Below are positions 27,680-35,652 of a stretch of 35,652 bases of DNA, piece after piece. Within the stretch, counting starts at the first letter, position 1. Each line of letters starts with the position of its first letter. Source of the stretch: Gammaproteobacteria bacterium HGW-Gammaproteobacteria-4 (GTDB lineage Bacteria > Pseudomonadota > Gammaproteobacteria > Xanthomonadales > Xanthomonadaceae); NCBI GenBank assembly GCA_002839995.1, contig PGZC01000029.1:1-35652 (forward strand), written 5' to 3'. The position numbers and the translations under genes are program-made. The notes beneath the pieces were generated by a model. The model was not told the DNA's origin and ran no database searches. It was given only the letters and a program-made list of their open reading frames with translations.

Positions 27680-28770
27680 CGATCGCGCCCGTATTTGTCT
27701 ACCCCGTGCTTGCGCGCCGGTTTGCCCTGCGCCCTGGCGTCGGCACGCTGGGCCTGACGCAAGGCCAGTTGCGCCGCGGCTCCGCCCAATTCGCCAGACA
27801 GCTTCAAATAGCTGGCGAGGTGCCCGGGATCGAGGGTGCCGGCTTCGATCGCGGCACGCACCGCGCAGCCGGGCTCGTTGCCGTGCGCACAGTCGCGAAA
27901 CCGGCAACGCGCCGCGGCGGCCTGGATGTCCTCGAAGCCGCTGCTGTCGATGGCCTCCTCGCCGGTGAACTTGATCTCGCGCATGCCCGGCGTGTCGATC
28001 AGGCAGCCGCCGTGCGGTAACGGCAGCAAGGCGCGATGGGTGGTGGTGTGGCGGCCGCGCGAATCGTTGGCGCGCACCGCGCCGGTGGCCATCCGCTCGC
28101 GCCCGAGCAGGGTGTTGGTCAGGGTCGATTTACCGGCACCCGACGAACCGACCAGCACCACCGACTGCCCAGCGCCGAGATACGGCGCCAGTACCCGCGC
28201 GGCTTCCGGGTCCTTGGCATTGAGCGCAAACACCGGCACCCCGCCATCGCACAGCGCCTGCAATTGTGCCTTGGCGGCCTCGACGTCGACGCCGGTATCG
28301 GCCTTGGTCAGCACGATCACCGCCTGTGCACCGCTGCTGTGCACCAGCAACAGATAACGCTCGAGCCGGCGCGGATTGAAGTCCCGATCCAGACCGGTCA
28401 CCACCAGCACGGTATCGACATTGGCAGCGATCGGCTGGCAGCGGTAATGCTCGCCTGCGGCCGCACGTGCCAGCAACGAGCGCCGCGGCAGCATGCCAAG
28501 TATCTGCGCCGCATCGACATCGAGCATCACCCAGTCGCCCACCGCAGCGCGCTGTTCCGGCGGAAAGCGCGCCCGCGTCCATGGCAGCGGCGCATTGGCG
28601 CGAACCCGCGTGTCCAGATCGGTGGCCACGTCGTAGCCGCTGCGATGCTGGGCCACCACCCGCCCCAGGCTTGCATCGGGCCACTCGCGCAGCGCCTGCG
28701 CCAGGTCATCGCGGGCACGTTGGTCGCCGGGCCAGCCAAGCACCCACAGGGAGTTGATGTCGAATTTCAT
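27676..28770 (-). CDS. rsgA: Ribosome small-subunit-dependent GTPase A
   Basis: 364 residues. Circularly permuted GTPase that helps mature the 30S subunit. Start ATG 28770 (MKFDINSLWVLGW); no clear ribosome site. OB-fold at about 35-110, then G4 LTKAD (154-158) before G1 GSSGAGKS (208-215) and G3 DTPG (259-262), the permuted order that defines the family. The zinc site is C289, C294, H296 and C302. The tail is basic. The QEGLA gene begins inside its stop, implying coupled expression. Divergent from the aminotransferase gene with 85 bases between. Confidence 0.95.
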   Translation of the reverse strand: MKFDINSLWVLGWPGDQRARDDLAQALREWPDASLGRVVAQHRSGYDVATDLDTRVRANAPLPWTRARFPPEQRAAVGDWVMLDVDAAQILGMLPRRSLLARAAAGEHYRCQPIAANVDTVLVVTGLDRDFNPRRLERYLLLVHSSGAQAVIVLTKADTGVDVEAAKAQLQALCDGGVPVFALNAKDPEAARVLAPYLGAGQSVVLVGSSGAGKSTLTNTLLGRERMATGAVRANDSRGRHTTTHRALLPLPHGGCLIDTPGMREIKFTGEEAIDSSGFEDIQAAAARCRFRDCAHGNEPGCAVRAAIEAGTLDPGHLASYLKLSGELGGAAAQLALRQAQRADARAQGKPARKHGVDKYGRDR

Positions 28771-28855
28771 CGGAGGGAGTGTAGCGCGAGCCAATCCACG
28801 ATACGCTTCATGCACGCGATCGTTATCGCACCCTGCCCTCCCACCCCCCGCAGCC

Positions 28856-30112
28856 ATGACCGACAAACCCCTGAACACCCGCGGCCGCCTGCGCCAGGTG
28901 CGTTATGAAATCCGTGGCGAACTCGCCCGCCGCGCGCGTGAACTCGAAGCCCAGGGCCGCGAGCTGATCAAGCTCAATATCGGCAACCCCGGCGCGTTCG
29001 GTTTTCGCGCGCCGGCGCACCTGTCCGAAGCCATCGTGCGCGGCCTGGCCGCCAGCGATGCCTACGCCCATCAGCAGGGGCTGGCGCAGGCGCGCGAAGC
29101 GGTTGCCACGCAGTTTGCAGCACGCTGCGTCAGCGGCATCAATGCCAATGCGGTGTTTATCGGCAATGGCGTCAGCGAACTGATCGATCTCGCACTGCGT
29201 GCGTTGCTCGATCCGGGCGATGAGGTGCTGCTGCCCAGCCCCGACTACCCGCTGTGGAGCGCCGCTACCATCCTCAACGACGGCGAGCCGGTGTATTACC
29301 GCTGCACCGCTGAAAACGGGTTCCTGCCCGATCCGGAGGAGATCGAGCGCGCGATCACCCCGCGCACGCGCGCGCTGGTGCTGATCAACCCGAACAACCC
29401 GACCGGCGCGGTGTACCCGCGTGAATTGCTTCAGGAACTGGTGTCGGTCGCCCGTCGCCACGGCCTGTTGCTGATGAGCGATGAAATCTACGATGGCATC
29501 ACCTATGACGGTGCATGCTTCGAGCCGCTGGCACCGCTTGCCGGCGACGTGCCGTGCCTGAGCTTCGGCGGCCTGTCGAAAGTCCATCGCGCCTGCGGCT
29601 ACCGGGTGGGCTGGGCGGTACTCAGCGGCGAACGCCGGCGCATCGCCGACTATCATCACGCCCTGGATCTGCTCGGCGCCTTGCGCCTGTGCGCCAACGT
29701 GCCGGGGCAGTGGGCGGTGCCGGCGGCGCTCACCGGTATCGACACGATCGGCGCCCTGTGTGCGCCCGGCGGCCGACTGCATGAGGCCAGACACGTGGTC
29801 ATTGAAGCCTGCGCGCAAAGCGAGTGGCTGTCGCTGCACAGTCCGGCCGGCGCCTTGTACGCGTTTCCGGCAGTCGTCGGTGAAGCGGCAACGGGCTTCG
29901 ACGACCACCAGTTCGCGGTTGAGCTGCTGGAACACGAGAGCGTGCTGATCGTGCCCGGCTCCAGTTTCAATGTCACCAGTCGCTCGCATTTCCGGGTCAC
30001 GCTATTGCCTGAGCCAGTGCAGTTGCGCGAAGTGTTCGCGCGAATCGAGCGCGTCCTGCAACGTCGAGCCAAGCGCCACCCGCGACCAGCGGCGTCCGCC
30101 GTATTGGTGTGA
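28856..30112 (+). CDS. alaA: Class I/II aminotransferase, AlaA-like
   Basis: 418-residue pyridoxal-phosphate enzyme; AlaA makes alanine from pyruvate and glutamate. Start ATG 28856 gives the family N-terminus; no strong ribosome site is visible. PLP-binding elements: Tyr70 in the DAYAHQQG region, NPNNPTG (178-184), DEIYDG (209-214), Lys242 in GGLSKVHRACGYRVGW as the Schiff-base lysine, and a C-terminal Arg in SHFRVTLLP. The LSKVHRACGYRVGW segment and overall length favour AlaA over aspartate aminotransferase. The downstream SGNH gene begins within its stop codon. Confidence 0.88.
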   Translation: MTDKPLNTRGRLRQVRYEIRGELARRARELEAQGRELIKLNIGNPGAFGFRAPAHLSEAIVRGLAASDAYAHQQGLAQAREAVATQFAARCVSGINANAVFIGNGVSELIDLALRALLDPGDEVLLPSPDYPLWSAATILNDGEPVYYRCTAENGFLPDPEEIERAITPRTRALVLINPNNPTGAVYPRELLQELVSVARRHGLLLMSDEIYDGITYDGACFEPLAPLAGDVPCLSFGGLSKVHRACGYRVGWAVLSGERRRIADYHHALDLLGALRLCANVPGQWAVPAALTGIDTIGALCAPGGRLHEARHVVIEACAQSEWLSLHSPAGALYAFPAVVGEAATGFDDHQFAVELLEHESVLIVPGSSFNVTSRSHFRVTLLPEPVQLREVFARIERVLQRRAKRHPRPAASAVLV

Positions 30113-30741
30113 TGGAGACATCACTGCACGGATATCTCGCGCTCGGCGATTCCTACACGATCGGCGAGGGCGTGGCGGCCAATGCCCACTGGCCCGATCG
30201 CCTTGTGCAGTTGCTGGCTGACGCGGGGCTGGAACTCGGCCGACCAAAGATCATTGCGCAGACCGGCTGGACCTGCGCCGAGCTGGCGGCTGCCATCACC
30301 GCCGAACAGCCGCCAGGCCACTGGCGGCTGGTGTCGCTGCTGATCGGGGTGAATGATCAATACCGTGGCTACCCACTGGCCGAATATGGTCCGCGCTTTG
30401 CACAGTTGCTGGAACAAGCCATAACACTGACCGACGGGCGCCCACAGCATGTGCTGGTGCTTTCGATCCCGGATTGGGGCGTCACCCCGTTTGCCCGTAG
30501 CGGCGGCCACGATCCGGCGCGAATCGCCGCGCAGATCGACTGCTACAACGCGATTGCACGTGCGCAGGCTGCGGCGCGGGGAACCGCGTTCCTCGATATC
30601 ACTGCCGTATCGCGTGCTCATGGCAGCGACGACGCCATGCTGGCCGACGATGGCCTGCATCCCGGCGCGGCCATGCACGCGCTGTGGGCAAGCGCTGCGC
30701 TGCCGGTTGTTCGCGCAATGCTCAGTAAGCAAACTCGCTGA
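30112..30741 (+). CDS. SGNH/GDSL-family hydrolase (esterase/lipase-like)
   Basis: 209 residues; start ATG 30112 overlaps the aminotransferase stop (TGATG), so translation is coupled. SGNH blocks: [12 protein letters not shown] with Ser14, a glycine in the TGWT block, LIGVND with Asn81, and DDGLHPG with Asp179 and His182. No signal peptide, so it is cytosolic. Such proteins hydrolyse acyl esters or thioesters; the substrate is not evident. Its 3' end overlaps the 3' end of the convergent gshA by 20 bases. Confidence 0.87.
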   Translation: METSLHGYLALGDSYTIGEGVAANAHWPDRLVQLLADAGLELGRPKIIAQTGWTCAELAAAITAEQPPGHWRLVSLLIGVNDQYRGYPLAEYGPRFAQLLEQAITLTDGRPQHVLVLSIPDWGVTPFARSGGHDPARIAAQIDCYNAIARAQAAARGTAFLDITAVSRAHGSDDAMLADDGLHPGAAMHALWASAALPVVRAMLSKQTR

Positions 30742-32086
30742 ACACCGGATCCACCGACCCCTGCCAACGGCCATGGAACAGCTCCAGCTTGTGTTCGGCT
30801 GGCGTCTTGTTGGCCAATGCGATTTCCAGTAGCGGCTCGATGAACGCGGTTTCATCGCCGCCCTGCGCGCACAGGACGTGCCGCCTGGCCAGACCGGCCT
30901 GGGCAATTTTCAGCGTTTCGATGGCGAGTTCGCGCACGCTGGCGCCGCGAAACGGCAGCTTCAACGCGTACTTGGGCACGCCATCGCGCAAGGCATGGCG
31001 TTCTTCGCGGGTGAAATCGCGGACCAGATCCCATGCCGCGTCCAGCGCCGCATCGTCGTACAACAAACCGACCCAGAATGCGGGCAATGCACACAGACGA
31101 TTCCACGGCCCACCGTCGGCACCGCGCATTTCGAGAAACTTCTTCATCCGCACTTCCGGGAACGCGGTGGTCAGGTGGTCGGACCAGTCGTTCAACGTCG
31201 GCAATGCGCCGGGCAACGGCGCCAGCCTGCCGGCCAGAAAATCGCGAAAGCTCAGCCCGCTGCAATCGATGTATTCGCTATTGCGATAGCTGAAATACAT
31301 CGGCACATCGAGCATGTAATCGACATAGCGCTCGAACCCAAAACCCTGTTCGAATACGAAATCGAGCATGCCGGTGCGGTCGGGATCGGTATCGGTCCAG
31401 ATATGCGAGCGATAGCTCAGATAGCCGTTGGGCTTGCCCTCGGTGAACGGCGAGTCGGCGAACAGCGCGGTAGCCACCGGCTGCAACGCCAGCGCCACGC
31501 GAAACTTCTTGACCATGTCCGCCTCGCTCGCGAAGTCGAGGTTGACCTGCACAGTGCAGGTGCGGGTCATCATGTCGAGGCCGAGCGCGCCAACCTTGGG
31601 CATGTAATTGCGCATGATCTGGTAGCGGCCCTTGGGCATCCACGGCATGTCCTCGCGCTGCCACTTGGGCTGGAAGCCCATGCCCAGAAAGCCGACACCG
31701 AGCGCATCGGAGACCGTCTTCACTTCACGCAAATGCGCCGATACCTCGGCGCAGGTTTCATGAATGCTGGCCAACGGCGCACCCGACAACTCCAGTTGCC
31801 CGGCCGGCTCCAGGGTGACCGATGCGCCATCGCGGCTGAGCGCGATGAGATGACCATGTTCGGTGATCGGCGTCCATCCGCTCGCAGCCAACCCGCGCAG
31901 CACCGCTTCGATGCCGCGCTCGCCGTCGAAACGCAGCGGGCGCAGATCATCGAGCTGAAATCCGAACTTCTCGTGCTCGGTGCCGATCCGCCAATCGGCC
32001 GGTGGCTTGTTGCCGGACTCCAGGTACTCGACCAACTCTTTGCGATCGCTGATGGGCGTGCTGGGTGCGGCGCTTGGGCTGGACAC
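30722..32086 (-). CDS. gshA: Glutamate-cysteine ligase, plant/alphaproteobacterial type
   Basis: 454 residues; first step of glutathione synthesis, joining glutamate and cysteine with ATP. Start GTG 32086 chosen because AGGAAG (32093-32098) lies 6 bases upstream. Motifs of the class-III GCS2-like family: [66 protein letters not shown] and [16 protein letters not shown]. This type differs from the classical E. coli GshA and is usual in Xanthomonadales. No gshB is in the window. Convergent 3' overlap with the SGNH hydrolase. Confidence 0.95.
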   Translation of the reverse strand: MSSPSAAPSTPISDRKELVEYLESGNKPPADWRIGTEHEKFGFQLDDLRPLRFDGERGIEAVLRGLAASGWTPITEHGHLIALSRDGASVTLEPAGQLELSGAPLASIHETCAEVSAHLREVKTVSDALGVGFLGMGFQPKWQREDMPWMPKGRYQIMRNYMPKVGALGLDMMTRTCTVQVNLDFASEADMVKKFRVALALQPVATALFADSPFTEGKPNGYLSYRSHIWTDTDPDRTGMLDFVFEQGFGFERYVDYMLDVPMYFSYRNSEYIDCSGLSFRDFLAGRLAPLPGALPTLNDWSDHLTTAFPEVRMKKFLEMRGADGGPWNRLCALPAFWVGLLYDDAALDAAWDLVRDFTREERHALRDGVPKYALKLPFRGASVRELAIETLKIAQAGLARRHVLCAQGGDETAFIEPLLEIALANKTPAEHKLELFHGRWQGSVDPVFSEFAY

Positions 32087-32161
32087 GGATGACTTCCTGT
32101 AGATTCAATCGAACAATACAACGCGATGGGTGACGACGTTCGGTACGGCGAATTGCGGCGG

Positions 32162-32785
32162 CTAATCGGTGATCGGCTCGGCGGATCGGTCCGCGGCGTC
32201 CAGGCCGAGCCAGCCGACCACGGTGTTGCGCGCTTCATCGATGCCGACTTTCTTGGTTGCCGAGAACAACTGGACGGTAGCGCCCGGCGGCAGCGCGTCG
32301 GCGACCTTGCGCAACGTGATGACCTGATCGCTGCGCGATATCTTGTCGGCCTTGGTCAGCAGACAGTGCACGGGCAAGCCGCGTACGGTGGCATATTTCA
32401 GCATCTGCTGATCGTACTCGCGCAACGGATGGCGAATATCCATCACCACCACCAGGCCGCACAGCGCGTCGCGGGTCTGGAACCAGTGGTTGATGAACTT
32501 CAACCAGTGCGAGCGCAGGTCCATGCCGACCTTGGCATAGCCATAACCGGGCAAATCGACCAGGTAGGTGTCCGGCGCACACAGAAAGTAGACCAGTTGC
32601 TGGGTGCGGCCCGGCGTCTTGGACGTACGCGCCAGACCGTTGCGCCCCGTCAGCGCGTTCAAGGCGCTGGACTTCCCGGCATTGGAGCGCCCCGCAAACG
32701 CCACTTCGCGACCCACGTCCGGCGGCAACTGGTGCGGCAGGTGCGCGGACAGCAGATAGCTGGCTTGAACAAGAGGATTTGCCAT
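32162..32785 (-). CDS. engB: Ribosome biogenesis GTP-binding protein YihA/YsxC
   Basis: 207 residues; essential-type GTPase for 50S subunit assembly. Start ATG 32785 (MANPLVQASYLLSAH) gives the usual length; the upstream ribosome site is weak. G1 GRSNAGKSS (32-40), G3 DLPGYGYAKVG, G4 TKADKISR and G5 SATKKVG are intact. 75 bases separate its stop from the gshA start, so the two may be cotranscribed. Divergent from the cytochrome gene, the pairing commonly seen with c4-type cytochromes in gammaproteobacteria. Confidence 0.95.
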   Translation of the reverse strand: MANPLVQASYLLSAHLPHQLPPDVGREVAFAGRSNAGKSSALNALTGRNGLARTSKTPGRTQQLVYFLCAPDTYLVDLPGYGYAKVGMDLRSHWLKFINHWFQTRDALCGLVVVMDIRHPLREYDQQMLKYATVRGLPVHCLLTKADKISRSDQVITLRKVADALPPGATVQLFSATKKVGIDEARNTVVGWLGLDAADRSAEPITD

Positions 32786-32938
32786 ATGCCGCGCAGCCTG
32801 TGCAATCGAGAGTAGGCATGATCGCCGTTTATGCACCGCGACACCAGATAATCACGCACACGCTATCCGTTGTGGGCGGCCTCGCGTGTCGGTCGGCCCT
32901 GCAACGAGCCGTCGTTGATCGCCGAGGCATCGGATTCG

Positions 32939-32968
32939 TTGACCGCTACCGCCACACACTGGGATAAT
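32939..32968 (+). promoter_or_regulatory. Probable sigma-70 promoter of the cytochrome c4 gene
   Basis: TTGACC (32939-32944) and GATAAT (32963-32968) with an 18-base spacer, both five of six to consensus, about 65 bases before the start codon at 33038. One of the clearest promoters in the window. Confidence 0.65.
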
Positions 32969-33037
32969 CTCGGAGTTTTCGCGGCGGTGCCAAGGCGCCA
33001 GCCATTTCGACTTATACCCGCGTCCCGGAGCCTGCTC

Positions 33038-33814
33038 ATGACACCCTCGCGCAACCTGGCCGTGCCCGGCCTGCTGCTTGTCAGCGTTTTGCTCGCCGCG
33101 CCCGCGCTCGCGCAGTCCGACGGCGCAACCGTCACCCCGATCGCGGAAGTGCCCGCGCCAGCGGTACAGGAACTCGCAGCCGCCAATCAAGCACCGGTCG
33201 CTGGCGATGCGGCAGCCGGACAGGCCAAGGCCGCCGTTTGCGGCGCCTGCCACGGCATGGACGGAAATTCGACCGACCCGCTGTACCCGAAGCTGGCCGG
33301 CCAGCACGAGCGTTACATCGCCCGCCACCTGGCGCTGTTCAAGAGTGGCGAGCGCGCCAACCCGATCATGTCCGGTTTTGCCGCCATGCTCGGTGCGCAG
33401 GATGCGCGCGACCTTGGTGCCTGGTTCGCCAGTCAGAACGCACTGCCCGGCGTTGCCGACGATACGCCGATTGCCAGCGGCCCCAATAGCGGCAAGAAGT
33501 TTTATCAGGTTGGCGAAAACCTGTACCGCGGCGGCGATGCCATTCGTGGCATCCCGGCGTGCTCCGCCTGCCACGGCCCAAGCGGCAGCGGCAACCCTGG
33601 CCCTGCCTATCCGGCGCTGGCCGGCCAGCATTCACGCTATACCGCCGATTTGCTGCGCCGCTATCGTGACGGCACGAGCTATGGCAGTGGAGAAAATGCC
33701 AACACCGTAATGAAGGGTGTTGCAACATTGCTCACAGACGAGGAAATCGACTCGCTGGCAAGCTATGTCGAGGGCCTTCACGCCGCGTCGGCAGAGCGTA
33801 CCGCCGCACGCTGA
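33038..33814 (+). CDS. Diheme cytochrome c4-type protein
   Basis: 258 residues, exported electron carrier. Start ATG 33038 with GGAG 7 bases upstream. Signal peptide 1-25 (LLLVSVLLAAPALA). Two homologous c-type domains, each starting with CxxCH: CGACH (68-72) and CSACH (175-179), with the paired repeats PLYPKLAGQHERYI and PAYPALAGQHSRYT, and likely axial methionines in NPIMSGFAAML and NTVMKGVATLL. A 35-residue linker before the first haem is longer than in typical c4. Followed 73 bases later by dsbA. Confidence 0.93.
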   Translation: MTPSRNLAVPGLLLVSVLLAAPALAQSDGATVTPIAEVPAPAVQELAAANQAPVAGDAAAGQAKAAVCGACHGMDGNSTDPLYPKLAGQHERYIARHLALFKSGERANPIMSGFAAMLGAQDARDLGAWFASQNALPGVADDTPIASGPNSGKKFYQVGENLYRGGDAIRGIPACSACHGPSGSGNPGPAYPALAGQHSRYTADLLRRYRDGTSYGSGENANTVMKGVATLLTDEEIDSLASYVEGLHAASAERTAAR

Positions 33815-33887
33815 TGCTCGCCAGCCACCGTTCAGCAGGTGGCGGTTAGGCTGCACTGCGCTGACATCAATCCACTGGGAGAACTCA

Positions 33888-34559
33888 ATGATTCGTCGCA
33901 TGGCATTACTCGCTATCGCCAGCCTGCTGCCGATCGCCGCACTGGCTCAGACGGGCTCGGACGACAGCACACCGCAGGAAGGCCGCGAGTTCACCACCAT
34001 GGCGTCAGCGCAGCCAATGGCGCCGGTCGATGGCAAAATCGAAGTCGTCGAAGTGTTCAGCTACGCCTGTATCCACTGCGCCAACTTCGAGCCGTATGTG
34101 AAAAGCTGGAAGAAGGACTTGCCGCAGGACGTCAACTTCATCTACATGCCGATGTCGCAGGGCGGATCATGGGAGGCGTTCGGGCGAGCATTTTACGCAG
34201 CCGAGAGCATGGGGCTCCTGGACAAGACGCATGAGGCCCTGTTCAAGGCGGTCCACATCGATAAGCGTCCGTTTACCTCGCTTTCCGAAATCGCCGGCTT
34301 CTACAAAGACTATGGCGTTGACCCCAAGGTGTTCGAGTCCACCATGCAAAGCTTCGCGGTGAATGCCAAGATCAACCGCGCCCGGCAGCTTGCGCCGCGC
34401 TGGATGATCCAGGGCACGCCAAGCCTGGTCGTCGCGGGCAAGTATCGGGTCATGGCATCGCCCGTATCGGGGTTGCCTGGCATGCTGAAGACCGCTGAAT
34501 ACCTGATCGATCGCGAACGTGCCGCCGCGAAGGCAGCCCAGGCAACTGCTGCCAAGTAA
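33888..34559 (+). CDS. dsbA: Periplasmic thiol:disulfide oxidoreductase DsbA
   Basis: 223 residues. Introduces disulfides into exported proteins. Start ATG 33888 with GGGAG about 6 bases upstream. Signal peptide 1-20 ending IAALA. Active site FSYACIHCANFEPY with Cys61 and Cys64; the dipeptide is Ile-His rather than the Pro-His of E. coli DsbA, with His retained. The cis-proline motif is IQGTPSLVVAGKY. The helical insertion lies between about 95 and 160. A clear intrinsic terminator follows 27 bases after the stop. Confidence 0.94.
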   Translation: MIRRMALLAIASLLPIAALAQTGSDDSTPQEGREFTTMASAQPMAPVDGKIEVVEVFSYACIHCANFEPYVKSWKKDLPQDVNFIYMPMSQGGSWEAFGRAFYAAESMGLLDKTHEALFKAVHIDKRPFTSLSEIAGFYKDYGVDPKVFESTMQSFAVNAKINRARQLAPRWMIQGTPSLVVAGKYRVMASPVSGLPGMLKTAEYLIDRERAAAKAAQATAAK

Positions 34560-34586
34560 TATCCGATCCAAGGCGATGCGATGGAA

Positions 34587-34612
34587 AAGGGCCGCTCCGC
34601 GGCCCTTTTTTT
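34587..34612 (+). terminator. Intrinsic terminator after dsbA
   Basis: Perfect stem AAGGGCCGC (34587-34595) / GCGGCCCTT (34599-34607) with a three-base loop and a run of T at 34606-34612. Ends the cytochrome-dsbA transcript. Confidence 0.92.
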
Positions 34613-34751
34613 CGGCTCGCTTTCGGCACAGGCGATAAACTGGGTCTGCGGGCGGTGCGTGTGCGGTTGTGTGACGCGACGCATATCCGTGACCCAATCA
34701 CGGATCATGTTTGTCGTTGAACGAGGGCGATCATCCAGTAGTCTTAACGCC

Positions 34752-35525
34752 ATGACCGAGCGCACACTCACCCTGCTGACGTGCAACATCCAGGCCGGTT
34801 CGCGCACTGCAAGCTATGGCGATTACATCACTCGTGGCTGGAGCAATGTATTGCCTGCTGGCAAGCGCGGCACGCTCGACGCGTTCGCGCGGACGATCTC
34901 TGGCTATGACGTGGTCGGGCTTCAGGAATCCGACCCCGGAAGCCTGCGCTCAGGCTTCATGAACCAGACCCACTACCTTGCACAGAAATGCGACATGCCG
35001 TTCTGGAGCCATCAACCGAATCGCCGCATTGGCGGTATCGCTTCCAGCGCCAATGGGCTGCTCAGTCGATTGCCGTTGCACGAAGTGCTCGACTTTCCGT
35101 TGCCGGGGCGCCTACCGGGGCGCGGGGTCTTGATAGCGCGTATGGGGCAAGGCACGGAAGGGCTGACCGTGGCCGTGGCACATCTATCGCTGGGCGCCCG
35201 CTCGCGTCGCGTACAGGCTGCCTATCTGGCCGAACTGCTCAGCGGTTACACAAACGTGGTGCTGATGGGCGACTTCAACTGCCCGCCCGACGCGCCCGAG
35301 ATGGAATGTCTCTACCGAAATACGCGCCTGCTGCCGCCGGCGTGGTCGCAGCCGACATTCCCAAGTTGGAAGCCACAGCGCCCGCTCGATCACATCCTGA
35401 CCAGCATGCGCACGACCGAGCCGGCGCCTACGGTGCTGCCAGCAGCCGGCTCGGATCACCTGGCGGTAGTACTTACCGTGCTCGTACCGGGGTCCGCGCT
35501 CCAGGGTGTGGCAATGTCGGCCTGA
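34752..35525 (+). CDS. Endonuclease/exonuclease/phosphatase-family protein
   Basis: 257 residues. Member of the DNase I-like metal-dependent phosphodiesterase fold. Start ATG 34752 (MTERTLTLLTCNIQAG); an in-frame ATG at 34707 is possible. Fold motifs: LTCNIQ with metal-binding Asn12, GLQES with the catalytic Glu, AHLSLG, VLMGDFNCP and the C-terminal GSDHLAVVLTV with Asp-His. No signal peptide, so cytosolic. It could act on nucleic acid or on a phospholipid/inositol-type phosphodiester; not decidable here. Followed by a bidirectional terminator shared with the rRNA operon. Confidence 0.88.
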   Translation: MTERTLTLLTCNIQAGSRTASYGDYITRGWSNVLPAGKRGTLDAFARTISGYDVVGLQESDPGSLRSGFMNQTHYLAQKCDMPFWSHQPNRRIGGIASSANGLLSRLPLHEVLDFPLPGRLPGRGVLIARMGQGTEGLTVAVAHLSLGARSRRVQAAYLAELLSGYTNVVLMGDFNCPPDAPEMECLYRNTRLLPPAWSQPTFPSWKPQRPLDHILTSMRTTEPAPTVLPAAGSDHLAVVLTVLVPGSALQGVAMSA

Positions 35526-35563
35526 CGCCACGGGCTGATTTCAGGTAATTGAACGCGCAAAGC

Positions 35564-35593
35564 AAAACCCCCGCATGTGGATGCGGGGGTTTT
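35564..35593. terminator. Bidirectional intrinsic terminator between the phosphatase-family gene and the rrn operon
   Basis: AAAA then CCCCCGCAT (35568-35576), four-base loop, ATGCGGGGG (35581-35589) then TTTT. The A-run and T-run on either side let it work in both directions: ending the plus-strand gene and the minus-strand 5S-terminated rRNA transcript. Confidence 0.9.
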
Positions 35594-35604
35594 GGGTATA
35601 AAGA

Positions 35605-35652
35605 CCCTGGCGATGACCTACTCTCACATGGCTAATGCCACACTACCATCGG
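35605..35652 (-). rRNA. rrf: 5S ribosomal RNA, 3' end only (cut by window edge)
   Basis: On the minus strand the window edge reads CCGATGGTAGTGTGG, then GAGAGTAGGTCATCGCCAGG, the conserved 3' third of bacterial 5S rRNA. The 3' end is placed near 35605 and is approximate by a few bases. The rest of the gene and the 23S/16S genes lie beyond the window. Confidence 0.93.

Overview
The window is GC-rich, tightly packed chromosomal DNA, most likely from a gammaproteobacterium of the Xanthomonadales/Lysobacterales (a Rhodanobacter- or Lysobacter-like organism). This is inferred from gene content: a plant-type GshA, RhlB divergent from thioredoxin, many secreted S9 peptidases, a periplasmic TPR-GGDEF protein, and dispersed 'GTAGGAGCCCACC...' palindromes. 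The window opens inside a dihydropyrimidinase gene and closes inside a 5S rRNA gene on the minus strand, so the right edge is the 3' end of an rrn operon.

The standout is at 1441-4199 on the minus strand. A 78-residue protein has the helical leader of a split-borosin precursor peptide and a short C-terminal core. Eight bases downstream follows an 837-residue protein with a signal peptide, periplasmic TPR region, transmembrane helix, GGDEF diguanylate cyclase domain and a complete borosin-type peptide backbone alpha-N-methyltransferase domain. This looks like a RiPP pathway in which the modifying enzyme is built into a membrane-bound sensor that can also make cyclic-di-GMP. Divergent from it are two exported S9A serine peptidases: a prolyl oligopeptidase, the family that processes fungal borosins, and a lipoprotein oligopeptidase B. 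Their link to the peptide is only a hypothesis.

From 8.7 to 15.8 kb come trxA and rhlB (divergent), a gene-free stretch with a perfect 30-bp inverted repeat, and a type II secretion gene set reduced to gspC-gspD-gspE, with no F-M genes following. From 15.9 to 24 kb everything is on the minus strand: a VapBC-type toxin-antitoxin pair with a readable promoter/operator, a PstS-like/OmpA fusion, and a six-gene unit with overlapping or nearly touching genes (YIP1 membrane protein, MacA-like adaptor, MacB-like ATPase and permease, LytS-like kinase, LytTR response regulator).

rho, with a long disordered N-terminal extension, sits at 24.6-26.2 kb and is flanked on both sides by tandem copies of the same palindromic repeat family. 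Then come a frameshifted QEGLA-motif metallopeptidase gene coupled to rsgA, an AlaA-like aminotransferase with an SGNH hydrolase, gshA, engB, a diheme cytochrome c4, dsbA, an endonuclease/exonuclease/phosphatase-family protein, a bidirectional terminator and the 5S rRNA end. Apart from the borosin locus, most genes are ordinary housekeeping or envelope functions.
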